Shown: positions 1 through 7,338 of the stretch, piece after piece
Numbering within the stretch: position 1 is the first letter of the stretch
Layout: each line of letters opens with the position of its first letter
Assembly: GCA_003452695.1 (NCBI GenBank)
Contig: DMNP01000202.1
Location: 3,306 to 24,577 of the forward strand
Source: Eggerthellaceae bacterium
Lineage (GTDB): Bacteria; Actinomycetota; Coriobacteriia; Coriobacteriales; Eggerthellaceae
DNA length: 21,272 nucleotides
Reading direction: 5' to 3'
The notes under the pieces: model-generated
Seen by the model: only the letters and a program-made list of their open reading frames with translations
The model's database searches: none
Told to the model about the DNA's origin: nothing
Made by a program: the position numbers and the translations under genes

Positions 1-340
1 AGATGCCCGAATCGGGCATGCCAAGCGGTTCGAGCACCGGGCGTATGAGCGCCGAAAACGCCGGCTCGCCCAACCATCCCAAGGCAAGCGATGCCAGAGT
101 TATGCCCAGCTGGCAAGCGGAAAGATAGGCGTTCACGTTGCCGGTAACCCGCTTGGCGGAAACGGCGCCGCGCCGCCCCTCCGCCAGGGCCATCTCCACT
201 TGCGAAGGACGCACGCGCACCATGGCGAACTCCGCGATGACGAAAAACGCGTTCATCGCCAGAAACAGCACCACCAACACCAAGCTGAGCGCTATCGACA
301 TGTTCGAGCCGAACTCCTTCACGATCGTTGCCCCCTGCAT
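1..340 (-). CDS. CorC/HlyC (CNNM/DUF21) family membrane protein, 5' part only
   Basis: The first 113 codons are present; the rest lies beyond the left edge of the window. The N-terminus has a hydrophobic segment at about residues 13-35 (SIALSLVLVVLFLAMNAFFV) followed by IAEFAMVRVRPSQVE, then the helix ending SACQLGITLASLALGWLGEPA. This pattern is the DUF21/CNNM transmembrane domain of the 'hemolysin family' (CorC/YhdP/YrkA-like). Such proteins normally carry a following CBS pair and a CorC/HlyC domain and are linked to divalent-cation (Mg2+) export or homeostasis at the cytoplasmic membrane. The ATG at 338-340 is preceded by a purine-rich GAAGGGGGGAAG ribosome site. The gene is divergent from mscL, with about 170 bases between start codons. 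Family assignment is firm; substrate is not visible. Confidence 0.85.
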   Translation of the reverse strand, partial: MQGATIVKEFGSNMSIALSLVLVVLFLAMNAFFVIAEFAMVRVRPSQVEMALAEGRRGAVSAKRVTGNVNAYLSACQLGITLASLALGWLGEPAFSALIRPVLEPLGMPDSGI

Positions 341-514
341 TATAGGCTTCCCCCCTTCAATTGATTCGAAAACCGCAAGGTTCACTGCACTTTCAAGTCC
401 CAAAACACCGGGGAAGGAGTACACTTTCACAATGTGCGCCGACGCAAGTCTCGTGAACACGAGCTTTGCGGCGGCACACCAAATGCAAAGGCCATAAACG
501 AGAAAGGAAAACAC

Positions 515-994
515 ATGGCAGGCGAAGAAAAGAAAGGCATAGTTGCAGAATTCAAGGAGTTCATCGCGCGCGGGAACGTCATGGACCTGGCCGTCGGCAT
601 CATCATCGGCGGAGCGTTCACGGCCATCGTTACGTCGCTGGTCGACAACATCATCAACCCGCTGATAACGCTTGCTGCGGGCGGCGGCACCGACAGTCTG
701 GGCGCGCTGGCAATCCAGGTCACCCCGGACGTAACCCTCAACTTCGGCAACTTCATCGGCGCCATCATCAACTTCCTGATCATTGCGCTGGTGGTCTTCG
801 CGCTGATAAAGGCTATTAACGGCGCCACCGCAACGGCCAAGAAGCTGGCAGGCAAGGCCGATGAGGAAGCGGCAGAGGAAGAGCCTCCCACCTGCCCGTT
901 CTGCCTGGAAGAGGTGAAGGAGGGCGCTATGCGCTGCCCGCACTGCGCAGGCGAATTCAGCGAGCCGGCAGCCCCCAAGCCCGCCGAGGCATAA
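515..994 (+). CDS. mscL: Large-conductance mechanosensitive channel MscL with C-terminal zinc ribbon
   Basis: A 159-residue product that opens a non-selective pore when the membrane is stretched, protecting the cell from hypo-osmotic shock. The MscL signature is clear: an N-terminal amphipathic stretch with FKEFIARGNVMDLAVGIIIGGAF (residues 13-35, first membrane helix with the glycine-rich pore-lining face), a periplasmic loop, and a second helix NFIGAIINFLIIALVVFALIKA (79-100). After a short acidic/alanine linker, two CxxC pairs (C127/C130 and C141/C144, spaced by ten residues) form a predicted zinc ribbon that the classical proteobacterial MscL lacks. The start at 515 is chosen because GAAAGGAAA lies just upstream and the channel begins there; an in-frame ATG at 434 would add 27 non-conserved residues. 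The gene stands alone, convergent with the hydrolase gene. Confidence 0.95.
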   Translation: MAGEEKKGIVAEFKEFIARGNVMDLAVGIIIGGAFTAIVTSLVDNIINPLITLAAGGGTDSLGALAIQVTPDVTLNFGNFIGAIINFLIIALVVFALIKAINGATATAKKLAGKADEEAAEEEPPTCPFCLEEVKEGAMRCPHCAGEFSEPAAPKPAEA

Positions 995-1020
995 GCGACG
1001 CATTCGACAGCACAAATTGC

Positions 1021-1050
1021 TCGGGCCGCAGGAATCGACCTGCGGCCCGA
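1021..1050. terminator. Probable bidirectional terminator hairpin
   Basis: A perfect 12-bp stem (TCGGGCCGCAGG, 1021-1032, with CCTGCGGCCCGA, 1039-1050) closes a 6-base loop. It sits 26 bases after the mscL stop and 58 bases beyond the stop of the convergent hydrolase gene. The T-rich tails are weak on both sides (GTGTATT on plus, AATTTGT on minus), so termination efficiency is uncertain, but position and stability fit a shared terminator. Confidence 0.7.
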
Positions 1051-1101
1051 CGTGTATTGCGGGGCCGGTCGGCTGTCGGCGATGGCCCGCCCGTCATCGC
1101 G

Positions 1102-1121
1102 GCTTTCGCTATAGCGAAAGC
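1102..1121. repeat. Perfect 20-bp palindrome spanning the hydrolase stop codon
   Basis: GCTTTCGCTATAGCGAAAGC is exactly self-complementary and contains the TAG stop (1109-1111) of the minus-strand hydrolase gene. As RNA it can form an 8-bp stem with a TATA loop. There is no T-tract after it, so it is either an mRNA 3'-end stabilising hairpin, part of a tandem terminator with the 1021-1050 stem, or a protein-binding site. Confidence 0.5.
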
Positions 1122-1729
1122 GTGTCGCCCGGCTCTAAGATTATACGGCCGGGACCCTCGAAGGCTTCGGCGCGTTCGCGGCTGAACAGGCTGCTCGCAT
1201 CGTTCGGGTCGCTAACGGGCACGAGATGCACCGGTATGCTGTGGCGCGCGTCCACAAGCTTCGCGCACTCGCCGGCCTCGACAAGGTCCATGTTGTAGAA
1301 CCCGTCGCCGGGGAACACGGCGTAGTCGATTCCCATCGCAGCCAGCTTTCCCGAGCGCATGTCGTCGGTCATGCTCGTATCGCCCGAGGCATAGAAGGTG
1401 GCGCCGTCCAGTTCCAGCACCATGCCCACGCATTCGTCGATTGGATGGTTCTTGTTGCACGCCTGCACGGCGGTGATGCGCACGCCGTGGTTGGTAACTG
1501 TCAGGAATTCATCGGCGGACGGATGCACGTCGGCGGCGCGAACGATGGCGCAGCCATCCGCATGCGGCATCTTGTCCACCTGGTTGTGGTCGAAGTGCTC
1601 GTGCGTTACGAGCACCAGGTCGGCGGGCTCGTCGTAGCCCTCGCCCGCAAATGGGTCCACGTACACGACCGTTCCGTCGTCCAACGTGAACCGATACGAC
1701 CCGTGTCCCTGATACAGCATCTGCGCCAT
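1109..1729 (-). CDS. Metallo-beta-lactamase-fold hydrolase (UlaG/YtkL-like)
   Basis: A 206-residue cytoplasmic protein of the MBL-fold superfamily. It starts with the GHGSYRFTLDDGTVVYVDPF strand pattern seen in the UPF0173/UlaG-like group. The metal-binding signature is THEHFDHN (H43, H45, D47, H48). Further likely ligands are H95, D117 in FYASGDTSM and H168 in IPVHLVP, consistent with a two-metal site. The substrate cannot be read from the sequence; relatives act on lactones, phosphodiesters and other esters. The ATG at 1729 follows AGGAAAGGAGA. It lies 41 bases after the stop of the upstream dehydrogenase gene on the same strand with no terminator between, so the two are probably co-transcribed and may act in one small oxidative pathway. 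Confidence 0.88.
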   Translation of the reverse strand: MAQMLYQGHGSYRFTLDDGTVVYVDPFAGEGYDEPADLVLVTHEHFDHNQVDKMPHADGCAIVRAADVHPSADEFLTVTNHGVRITAVQACNKNHPIDECVGMVLELDGATFYASGDTSMTDDMRSGKLAAMGIDYAVFPGDGFYNMDLVEAGECAKLVDARHSIPVHLVPVSDPNDASSLFSRERAEAFEGPGRIILEPGDTLSL

Positions 1730-1770
1730 AGCGTCTCCTTTCCTGGCAAGCCACTTCGGCTTAGCGGGCA

Positions 1771-2880
1771 CTATTCGAATGGGAAACGGTAGTCCAAGCC
1801 CAACTTGTCGCGCAGCTCGATGAACTCGCGCTGCACGGAATCGCCCACAGGAACGCCCTTGTCCTTGCGGTCGAGCCAGGCCAGGTATTCCTTTTCGCCT
1901 GCCGTGTAGATGCGATCGTATCCGGGAGCCTTCTGCGACGCGCGCAGCGCACGGCAGATTTCGCCCGCCGTCTTGGCGAATTCCTCGCGCCCCACGAAGG
2001 CGTCGGGGTCCACCACGAAGAAGAAATGACCCAGATGATACATCTGCGGCGAACCGTCGGCAGCCACGCCGGTCAGCGCCTTCATGAACTGACCGCCCGA
2101 AAGCGCAGCCGACAGCACCTCCACCACCGCGGCGTATCCATAGCCCTTGTATCCGCACATCTCGTCGCCCGGGCCGCCGCCAAGCGGGGCAAGGGCGGCA
2201 GTTCCCTCCACGAGCATCTTCAGAATCTCTTCCGAATCGGTCAGTTCGCGCCCGTCGTGCGCCACCACCATGCCTGCCGGCGTGGGCTTGCCGCTTCGCG
2301 CGTAGTACTCTATCTTGCCGCGCTGCACGATGGACGTGGCGCAGTCTATGCAGAAGGGAAATTCCTCGTCGGTAGGAAGCGCGATGGTCAGGGGGTTCGT
2401 GCCCATCATGTTTTCCACGCCGAACGTGGGCGCAATGGAAGGACGCGCGTTGGTCCCCGTTATGCCGATCATGCCTTCGTTGCTGGCCATGGTGGCCCAA
2501 TAGCCCGCAATGCCGTAATGCGTTGAATTGCGAACGGCGCCGCCGGCCATGCCGTAGGCCTTTGCCTTTTCAAGCAGCATTTCCATCACGCGATGGCTGA
2601 CCACCATGCCCATGCCGTCGTGGGCATCGGCCACGACGGTCGTGGGCGTTTCCTTCACGATTTCCAAATCGGTCGTCGGCAGCAAGGTGCCGCGTTCGAT
2701 GCGATCGATATAGATAGGCTTGAAGCGGTTGCACCCGTGGCTTTCGATGCCGCGACGGTCGGACTCGATGAGCACGTCCGCGCAAATCTCCGCATCCCCA
2801 CGCGGCACGCCATATGCCACGAACACATCGGTCATGAACGATATTGCCAGGTCCCAGGGTATATAAGGCCGTGTTTCCAT
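1771..2880 (-). CDS. Malate/L-lactate dehydrogenase family (type 2) NAD(P)-dependent oxidoreductase
   Basis: A 369-residue member of the Ldh_2 family (malate, L-lactate, ureidoglycolate, 3-sulfolactate and 2,3-diketogulonate dehydrogenases), unrelated to Rossmann-fold lactate dehydrogenases. Visible signatures are RRGIESHG (43-49, equivalent to the family DxxGxxSHG), the catalytic-type histidine in STHYGIAGYW (H121), MMGTNPLTIALP (159-169) and the glycine-rich GYKGYGYAAVVEVLSAALSG, where the family has its nucleotide-binding loop. The reaction is oxidation of a 2-hydroxy acid or reduction of a 2-oxo acid with NAD(P)H; the exact substrate is not evident. The ATG at 2880 has GAAGGAG nine bases upstream. 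It is the first gene of a probable operon with the MBL-fold hydrolase. Length is slightly above the typical ~350, with no truncation. Confidence 0.9.
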   Translation of the reverse strand: METRPYIPWDLAISFMTDVFVAYGVPRGDAEICADVLIESDRRGIESHGCNRFKPIYIDRIERGTLLPTTDLEIVKETPTTVVADAHDGMGMVVSHRVMEMLLEKAKAYGMAGGAVRNSTHYGIAGYWATMASNEGMIGITGTNARPSIAPTFGVENMMGTNPLTIALPTDEEFPFCIDCATSIVQRGKIEYYARSGKPTPAGMVVAHDGRELTDSEEILKMLVEGTAALAPLGGGPGDEMCGYKGYGYAAVVEVLSAALSGGQFMKALTGVAADGSPQMYHLGHFFFVVDPDAFVGREEFAKTAGEICRALRASQKAPGYDRIYTAGEKEYLAWLDRKDKGVPVGDSVQREFIELRDKLGLDYRFPFE

Positions 2881-2926
2881 ATACTACTCCTTCATCCGAA
2901 ACCACGCGCCACCATCGGCTCGGACC

Positions 2927-2932
2927 ATTGTA
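2927..2932 (-). promoter_or_regulatory. Candidate -10 element for the dehydrogenase-hydrolase operon
   Basis: TACAAT on the minus strand lies about 47 bases before the dehydrogenase start, just beyond the ddh terminator. No convincing -35 hexamer is found at 16-18 bases upstream; that position falls inside the terminator stem. The assignment rests on the -10 match and position. Confidence 0.35.
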
Positions 2933-2940
2933 CCCGAACG

Positions 2941-2980
2941 AGAAAAGCGGGCCGAAGAGAAGCCCTTCCCTTCGGCCCGC
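2941..2980 (-). terminator. Rho-independent terminator of ddh
   Basis: Read on the minus strand, GCGGGCCGAAG (2980-2970) pairs perfectly over 11 bp with CTTCGGCCCGC (2957-2947) around a 12-base loop. It is followed at once by TTTTCTCGTT. It starts 33 bases after the ddh stop codon. Stem, spacing and T-run are those of a classical intrinsic terminator, separating ddh from the dehydrogenase operon downstream. Confidence 0.85.
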
Positions 2981-3013
2981 CAATATGCAAGGACGTTACC
3001 GCCCGCTCGCGTC

Positions 3014-3997
3014 TTACAGCAGATGCGCGCGCAGCTCGGCCCCGTCAAGGGGCGAGAGATAGGCCGGGGCCACGTCGAAGACGGTCAGGGCGCCCGTCCT
3101 TCCCTCGGCATTCAGGCGCGCGACTGCACGAGCATAGGCCACCAGCACGCACGAGGTGAATTCGGGATTCGACTCCAGCTTCAGCGAATATTCCACGATC
3201 ATCTTCTTGCCGCTTGCCGACTCCCCGCTGCGCAAAACGAAGCCGCCATGGGGCATGGCGCTATGATCGCGGTCCAGTTCCTCCTGCGAAATGAAGTGGA
3301 CGGTGGTGTCGTAGTCGTCGAAGTAGTTCGGCATGGTCACTATCTGGCGCTCCACCTCTGCGGCGTCCGCGCCCTCCTCCAGCACCACGAAACATTCGCG
3401 CTGGTGCTTCTGGCGCGTCGTCAGCTGCGGGTTCGAGCCCGAGCGCACCTCTTCAAGGGCGGCCTCGACGGGAATCGTGTACTGTTTGGCATCCGCCACT
3501 CCCGGAATGCGGCGAACGGCGTCGGAATGACCCTGGCTAATGCCCTTGCCCCAGAACGTGTAATCGGCGCCTTGCGGCAATATGCAGTTGCCCATCAGGC
3601 GGTTCAGCGAAAACAGGCCCGGATCCCACCCGCACGAGATAAGCGCGGCCTTGCCCGCGCCGCACGCCGCGCCATCCACCGCTTGGAAATGCTCGGGAAT
3701 TCGCGCGTGAGTGTCGAAGCTGTCCACCACGTTGTACTTCGCCGCATAGTGCGGGGTCTGTTCGGGCAGGTCGGTAGCGCTTCCCCCGCATAGAATGAGC
3801 ACGTCGATGGGCTCTTCGCCGCTTTCGAGCGCCGAGGCGGGCTTCACGGCCAGGCCCTCGGTTGCCACCTGCACGGTGGACGGATCGCGCCGCGAATACA
3901 CCGCGACCAATTCGATATCGTCGTTTTGCCGCACGGCAAGTTCCACGCCCTTGCCCAAGTTTCCATAGCCAAGAATTCCCAAACGCACCTTAGACAT
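3014..3997 (-). CDS. ddh: meso-Diaminopimelate D-dehydrogenase
   Basis: A 327-residue cytoplasmic NADPH enzyme that converts tetrahydrodipicolinate plus ammonia directly into meso-diaminopimelate, the one-step branch of lysine and peptidoglycan precursor synthesis. The N-terminal dinucleotide fold begins KVRLGILGYGNLGKGVE (3-19, GxGxxG). LCGGSATDLPEQTP (69-82), VDSFDTHARIP (91-101), SCGWDPGLFSLNR (121-133) and WGKGISQGHSDAVRRI (149-164) are highly characteristic of Ddh rather than DapB or other Rossmann dehydrogenases. Length matches the family. The ATG at 3997 is chosen over an upstream in-frame ATG at 4039 because GAAGGGAG precedes it and homology starts there. Monocistronic: own TATAAT-type promoter and a strong terminator. 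Divergent from a secreted cell-wall hydrolase. Confidence 0.95.
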   Translation of the reverse strand: MSKVRLGILGYGNLGKGVELAVRQNDDIELVAVYSRRDPSTVQVATEGLAVKPASALESGEEPIDVLILCGGSATDLPEQTPHYAAKYNVVDSFDTHARIPEHFQAVDGAACGAGKAALISCGWDPGLFSLNRLMGNCILPQGADYTFWGKGISQGHSDAVRRIPGVADAKQYTIPVEAALEEVRSGSNPQLTTRQKHQRECFVVLEEGADAAEVERQIVTMPNYFDDYDTTVHFISQEELDRDHSAMPHGGFVLRSGESASGKKMIVEYSLKLESNPEFTSCVLVAYARAVARLNAEGRTGALTVFDVAPAYLSPLDGAELRAHLL

Positions 3998-4041
3998 GCC
4001 GCTCCCTTCGTTGCAGTTCCGTAAATCGCATAAGCGCACCG

Positions 4042-4047
4042 ATTATA
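4042..4047 (-). promoter_or_regulatory. Candidate -10 element of ddh
   Basis: A perfect TATAAT on the minus strand, about 45 bases upstream of the ddh start codon. The -35 region at 17 bases (GACGTG) is a poor match to TTGACA. The expected transcript would have a leader of roughly 38 bases. Confidence 0.5.
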
Positions 4048-4219
4048 CCGTTGCGCCCTGCGCGCACGTCGCCCGCGGCGCCGCATGCAACCTATTCTTA
4101 ACCTATCCCCAGGTGCTGCAATGCCTGCATCGGGCTATGGCAATATCCCGATAATTCGTGTCTGCAATCTGTTTCTCTTGTCAGGGAGGGTGCCGTACAG
4201 GCGCAGAGCGAGTAAACTA

Positions 4220-4234
4220 GCGCATTAAATGCGC
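4220..4234. promoter_or_regulatory. 15-bp palindrome upstream of the M23 peptidase gene (possible operator)
   Basis: GCGCATT-A-AATGCGC is a perfect inverted repeat with a one-base centre, 61 bases before the peptidase start. It is in the 298-base spacer shared with ddh (3998-4295). Short symmetric repeats of this shape commonly bind dimeric regulators, but no regulator is identified. The rest of the spacer holds the ddh promoter and a TTGTCA (4178-4183) that resembles a -35 element but lacks a matching -10. No riboswitch class was recognised. Confidence 0.35.
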
Positions 4235-4295
4235 TTGGAGCAACCCTTATGGATAAAACTTTGCCGTGGTTGCCAAACTTCGCTGGAGGTAGGAC

Positions 4296-5666
4296 ATGAA
4301 ATCAGCCGAACGGAACGGGAAGGTCGCGATCGATCGCGTCATCGCCGTGGTGGCGGTATTTGCCCTTGCCTTCTCGTGCCAGATGTTCGTGCCCGATACT
4401 GCGCTCGCAGCGGGAAAGTCGAGCGGCGCAGCAGCGAAGGCATCTGCGGCCAGCGCTTCGACGGGCAGCGCATCCAAGGACAAGGGGCAGCAAGACGACA
4501 GCGGCTCCGACGATTCGGGAACCGACGAATCGGCCGCAAGCGGCACCTCTTCCGCAGGCTCTGCATCATCGGGCGCCTCGTCGTCGAAGCAGTCCTCAAC
4601 GGTGGCAACGCCCGACGAGAGCAAAGACAAAGACAAGCCCGTGAAAAAAGAGGACGAGGCCGCCAAGCGACGCGCCGAAGCCGAGGCGCTGTACGCGCAG
4701 ATTAGCGCCATCGAGGCATCGCTCGAAGAAGTGAAGAAGGAATACGCCGAGGCCGAAAACGCCTTCAACGAGGCCACGACGGCGCTCGAGGAAACGCAGC
4801 GCCAACTGGAAGCGGAAGAGGCGGGCATCGAAGGCCTGCGCACCGAGCTGGCAAGCTTCGTGGTGGACATGTACAAGCAAGGCGGCGTGGCCCCGTACCT
4901 GGACGTGTTGCTGCGCTCCACCTCGTACACCGAATTCCTTACCTCGTGGTACATGACCAACGAAGTGTCGCTGTACGGCAGGGGCGTCGTGCGCGAGAAA
5001 ACCGCTGTAATAGACGAGCTGAAAACGCAGGTTCAGACCTTGCAGGAGAAGGCCGACGAGGCCGAGAAGACCATGGTGAAAACCGACTTGAAGCGCCGCC
5101 AGGTAAACCTGACGCGCATGGCGCTGGTAACCCAGGCGGTTAGCCTGAACGCCGACGCCGCCCAGCTGCTGGGCGACGAGGAATCGCTGACCAATTACCA
5201 GGAAGAGCTGGAAGCCCTGCGCAGAGACCTGGACGCCGCCATAGCCGATGGCGTTATAGCCGAAAACGAGCTGGTGGGCAACGGCATATTCACGCACCCC
5301 TGCCCCACGGCCACGTATTCGAGCGGCTTCGGCTACCGTTCCTTCGACAATGCGTTCCACCAGGGCCTGGACATGGCCATTGCCGAGGGCACGCCTTATT
5401 TCGCAGCGGATAACGGCGTGGTCATAGCTGCCACGAACGGCGGGGGATACAACGGCGGGGCCGGCAATTGGGTGGTCATCGACCACGGCAACGGCATCGT
5501 CACGAAGTACATGCACTCGCTGGTCACTTTCGTTTCGCCCGGCGATGTCGTGGCGCGCGGCCAGAACATCGGACTGGTGGGCAACACGGGCAATTCGTTC
5601 GGCGCGCACCTTCACTTCCAAGTGGAAGTGAACGGCATTGCCGTGAACCCAATGAGCTATCTGTAG
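4296..5666 (+). CDS. Secreted coiled-coil M23 peptidoglycan peptidase (PcsB/CwlO/EnvC-like)
   Basis: A 456-residue exported protein. Residues 1-39 form a signal peptide (basic start, hydrophobic VIAVVAVFALAFS, cleavage region DTALAAG). Residues 40-115 are a Ser/Ala/Asp/Lys-rich low-complexity linker. Residues about 120-325 are heptad-rich coiled coil containing PYLDVLLRSTSYTEFLTSW, the landmark of PcsB/CwlO-type N-domains. The C-terminus is a LytM/M23 zinc endopeptidase: H355 and D359 in HQGLDMA, H407 in YMHS, and H438/H440 in HLHFQV. All the metal and catalytic residues are present, so unlike EnvC or NlpD activators it may be an active cross-bridge hydrolase. The family acts at division or growth sites and is often controlled by FtsEX; no ftsEX is adjacent here. 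The ATG is preceded by GGAGGTAGGAC. Divergent from ddh, convergent with rarA. Confidence 0.92.
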   Translation: MKSAERNGKVAIDRVIAVVAVFALAFSCQMFVPDTALAAGKSSGAAAKASAASASTGSASKDKGQQDDSGSDDSGTDESAASGTSSAGSASSGASSSKQSSTVATPDESKDKDKPVKKEDEAAKRRAEAEALYAQISAIEASLEEVKKEYAEAENAFNEATTALEETQRQLEAEEAGIEGLRTELASFVVDMYKQGGVAPYLDVLLRSTSYTEFLTSWYMTNEVSLYGRGVVREKTAVIDELKTQVQTLQEKADEAEKTMVKTDLKRRQVNLTRMALVTQAVSLNADAAQLLGDEESLTNYQEELEALRRDLDAAIADGVIAENELVGNGIFTHPCPTATYSSGFGYRSFDNAFHQGLDMAIAEGTPYFAADNGVVIAATNGGGYNGGAGNWVVIDHGNGIVTKYMHSLVTFVSPGDVVARGQNIGLVGNTGNSFGAHLHFQVEVNGIAVNPMSYL

Positions 5667-5735
5667 GCACAAATCCTGATAAATTCTAAAGCTAAGCCGA
5701 AGCCAAGCCCGAATCCCCTCTCCCCGCCCCCGCCT

Positions 5736-5761
5736 CTGGCCGGGCCGTGAAAAGCAACGGC
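5736..5761. repeat. Dispersed short repeat, copy 1 (CCGTGAAAAG element)
   Basis: Positions 5736-5760 match 17110-17134 at 21 of 25 bases, both intergenic and on the same strand. The core CCGTGAAAAG is identical. This copy also folds as a 5-bp hairpin (GCCGT 5744-5748 with ACGGC 5757-5761). It lies between the convergent ends of the peptidase gene and rarA, where a terminator would be expected, and may serve that role. Confidence 0.5.
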
Positions 5762-5764
5762 AAA

Positions 5765-7129
5765 TCAGGCGCCTTGGCCGGCCTGCTCGTCGCGCGCTTG
5801 TGCCCGCATTGCCTTCAACTGCTGCAAGCGTTCCTTGAACAGTCCTTCGCGGCCCTCTTCGGTCGGCACGTAGTATTCGGTGCCCGCCAGCGCGTCGGGC
5901 AGGCACTGCATGCTGGCCGCCACCTTGTTCTCCTCGTCGTGCGCATAGCGATATCCCGCACCATAGCCCAGGTCCTTCATCAGGCGCGTGGGCGCGTTGC
6001 GGATGACCAGCGGCACCGGTTCAGCCATGGTGTTCAGGGCGTCTGCCCGGGCATGCATATAGGCCACTTCCATGCTGTTCGATTTCGGCGCCAGAGAAAG
6101 GTATACGACCGCTTCGGTCAGGTGCACCGAGCATTCCGGCATGCCGATGAAATGGCAGGCATGAAAGGCGTTCACGGCAACGTTCAGCGCGTTCGTGTCG
6201 GCCAGACCCACGTCTTCCGAAGCGAAGCGCGTAATGCGCCGGGCGATGTAGAGCGGGTCCTCGCCTGCTTCGAGCATGCGCGCCAGCCAGTATACGGCAG
6301 CGTCGGGATCGGAATTGCGCATGGACTTGTGCAGGGCCGATATGATGTTGTAGTGTTCCTCGCCCAGCTTGTCGTACAACAGGCTCTTCTGCGAGGTGCA
6401 CTGCGCCACCGTGTCGGCGCTTACGGTAACCACCCCGTCTTCCTCGTCGCCGTTCAGCACCACCATCTCCAACGTGGACAACGCATTGCGCGCATCCCCG
6501 TTGCTGAAAACGGCGATGGCGGAAAGCAGGTCGTCGTCCAGCTTCACGGTCTGAGTGCCGAATCCGCGCGGATCGTTCAGGGCGCGACGCAGCAGGCTTG
6601 CTATCTCGTCTTCGGTAAGGGCCTTCAACACGAACACCTTGCAGCGCGAAAGCAAAGCGCCGTTCACCTCGAAGGAAGGGTTCTCGGTCGTCGCACCGAT
6701 AAGGGTTATGGCGCCGCGCTCCACGAAGGGCAGGAACGCGTCTTGCTGCGCCTTGTTGAAGCGATGGATTTCGTCCACGAAGACGATGGTCCGTTTGCCG
6801 GTGCGGCTTTCAGCGTCTGCGCGTTTCATTATTTCGCGGATTTCGCGGATGCCGCTCGTAACGGCGGAGAAATCCACGAACGATGCCCGCGTCTGGCGTG
6901 CTATGACCCGGGCGAGCGTCGTCTTGCCCACGCCGGGAGGACCCCAGAAGATCATGGACTGCACCTGATCGGCTTCGATGATGCGCCGCAGCACCTTGCC
7001 CGGGCCGATAAGGTGCTGTTGCCCAGCCACCTCGTCAAGCGTTTCGGGGCGCATGCGCGCCGCGAGCGGACGCGCGGCGTCCACCTGCTCGTCGAAAAGC
7101 GAGCCCTGTTCCTCGAAGGTCAATTGCAT
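5765..7129 (-). CDS. rarA: Replication-associated recombination protein A (AAA+ ATPase, RarA/MgsA)
   Basis: A 454-residue AAA+ ATPase of the RarA/MgsA/WRNIP1 family, related to clamp-loader subunits and RuvB, which acts at stalled or gapped replication forks. Seen in order: an N-terminal segment with PLAARMRPETLDEVAGQQHLIG (21-42); Walker A GPPGVGKTT (63-71); Walker B IVFVDEIHRFNKAQQD (115-130); sensor 1 GATTENPSFEVN; the arginine-finger region LLSRCKVFVL; and a C-terminal tetramerisation domain with KSMRNSDPDAAVYWLARML and EDVGLAD. Length is normal. The ATG at 7129 follows GATGGAGAA. It is transcribed alone, with a plausible promoter upstream, and converges on the M23 gene, ending 98 bases from it. 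Confidence 0.96.
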   Translation of the reverse strand: MQLTFEEQGSLFDEQVDAARPLAARMRPETLDEVAGQQHLIGPGKVLRRIIEADQVQSMIFWGPPGVGKTTLARVIARQTRASFVDFSAVTSGIREIREIMKRADAESRTGKRTIVFVDEIHRFNKAQQDAFLPFVERGAITLIGATTENPSFEVNGALLSRCKVFVLKALTEDEIASLLRRALNDPRGFGTQTVKLDDDLLSAIAVFSNGDARNALSTLEMVVLNGDEEDGVVTVSADTVAQCTSQKSLLYDKLGEEHYNIISALHKSMRNSDPDAAVYWLARMLEAGEDPLYIARRITRFASEDVGLADTNALNVAVNAFHACHFIGMPECSVHLTEAVVYLSLAPKSNSMEVAYMHARADALNTMAEPVPLVIRNAPTRLMKDLGYGAGYRYAHDEENKVAASMQCLPDALAGTEYYVPTEEGREGLFKERLQQLKAMRAQARDEQAGQGA

Positions 7130-7152
7130 GCTTGTTCTCCATCGTCCGCACG

Positions 7153-7182
7153 ATTATCGGCCACACATGATACCAAACACAA
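7153..7182 (-). promoter_or_regulatory. Candidate promoter of rarA
   Basis: On the minus strand TTGTGT (7182-7177) and GATAAT (7158-7153) are separated by 18 bases. The -10 differs from consensus at one base and the first half of the -35 is matched. It lies 24 bases before the rarA start codon. Confidence 0.45.
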
Positions 7183-7231
7183 CGCGGCCTCTGGAACGAT
7201 GGCCAGCCCGGGCCGTCGTGGTCGACCGTTC

Positions 7232-7285
7232 GAAAGCTACTGCCCATGGCCCGGCCAGCGGCGGGGGACATGGGCAGTAGCCTTC
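7232..7285. repeat. Long stem-loop between aroF and rarA; dispersed-repeat relative of 13588-13632
   Basis: GCTACTGCCCATG (7236-7248) pairs perfectly with CATGGGCAGTAGC (7269-7281) around a 20-base loop. With one mismatch the stem extends to 17 positions (7232-7285). On the minus strand it ends 53 bases after the aroF stop and is followed by TTTCG, so it may terminate aroF transcripts. Two blocks recur in the purA/LysR spacer: ACTGCCCATGGCCCGGCCA matches 13607-13625 at 17 of 19 bases, and GGGGGACATG (7263-7272) is identical to 13590-13599, in opposite order. It therefore looks like a small mobile or processed repeat rather than a one-off terminator. Confidence 0.6.
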
Positions 7286-7338
7286 AAGATGCCAATGCCT
7301 GAAGCATGCTGCCCGTTTCTTCTACGGGCCGTTCGATG

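Noticed and set aside
434..514. Upstream ATG giving a longer MscL
   Set aside because: The added 27 residues (RRRKSREHELCGG...) do not fit the MscL N-terminus, and the ATG at 515 has the good ribosome site.
3998..4295. c-di-AMP (ydaO) riboswitch ahead of the secreted M23 peptidase
   Set aside because: Such switches precede wall-hydrolase genes in some actinobacteria, but the conserved core sequences are not recognisable here.
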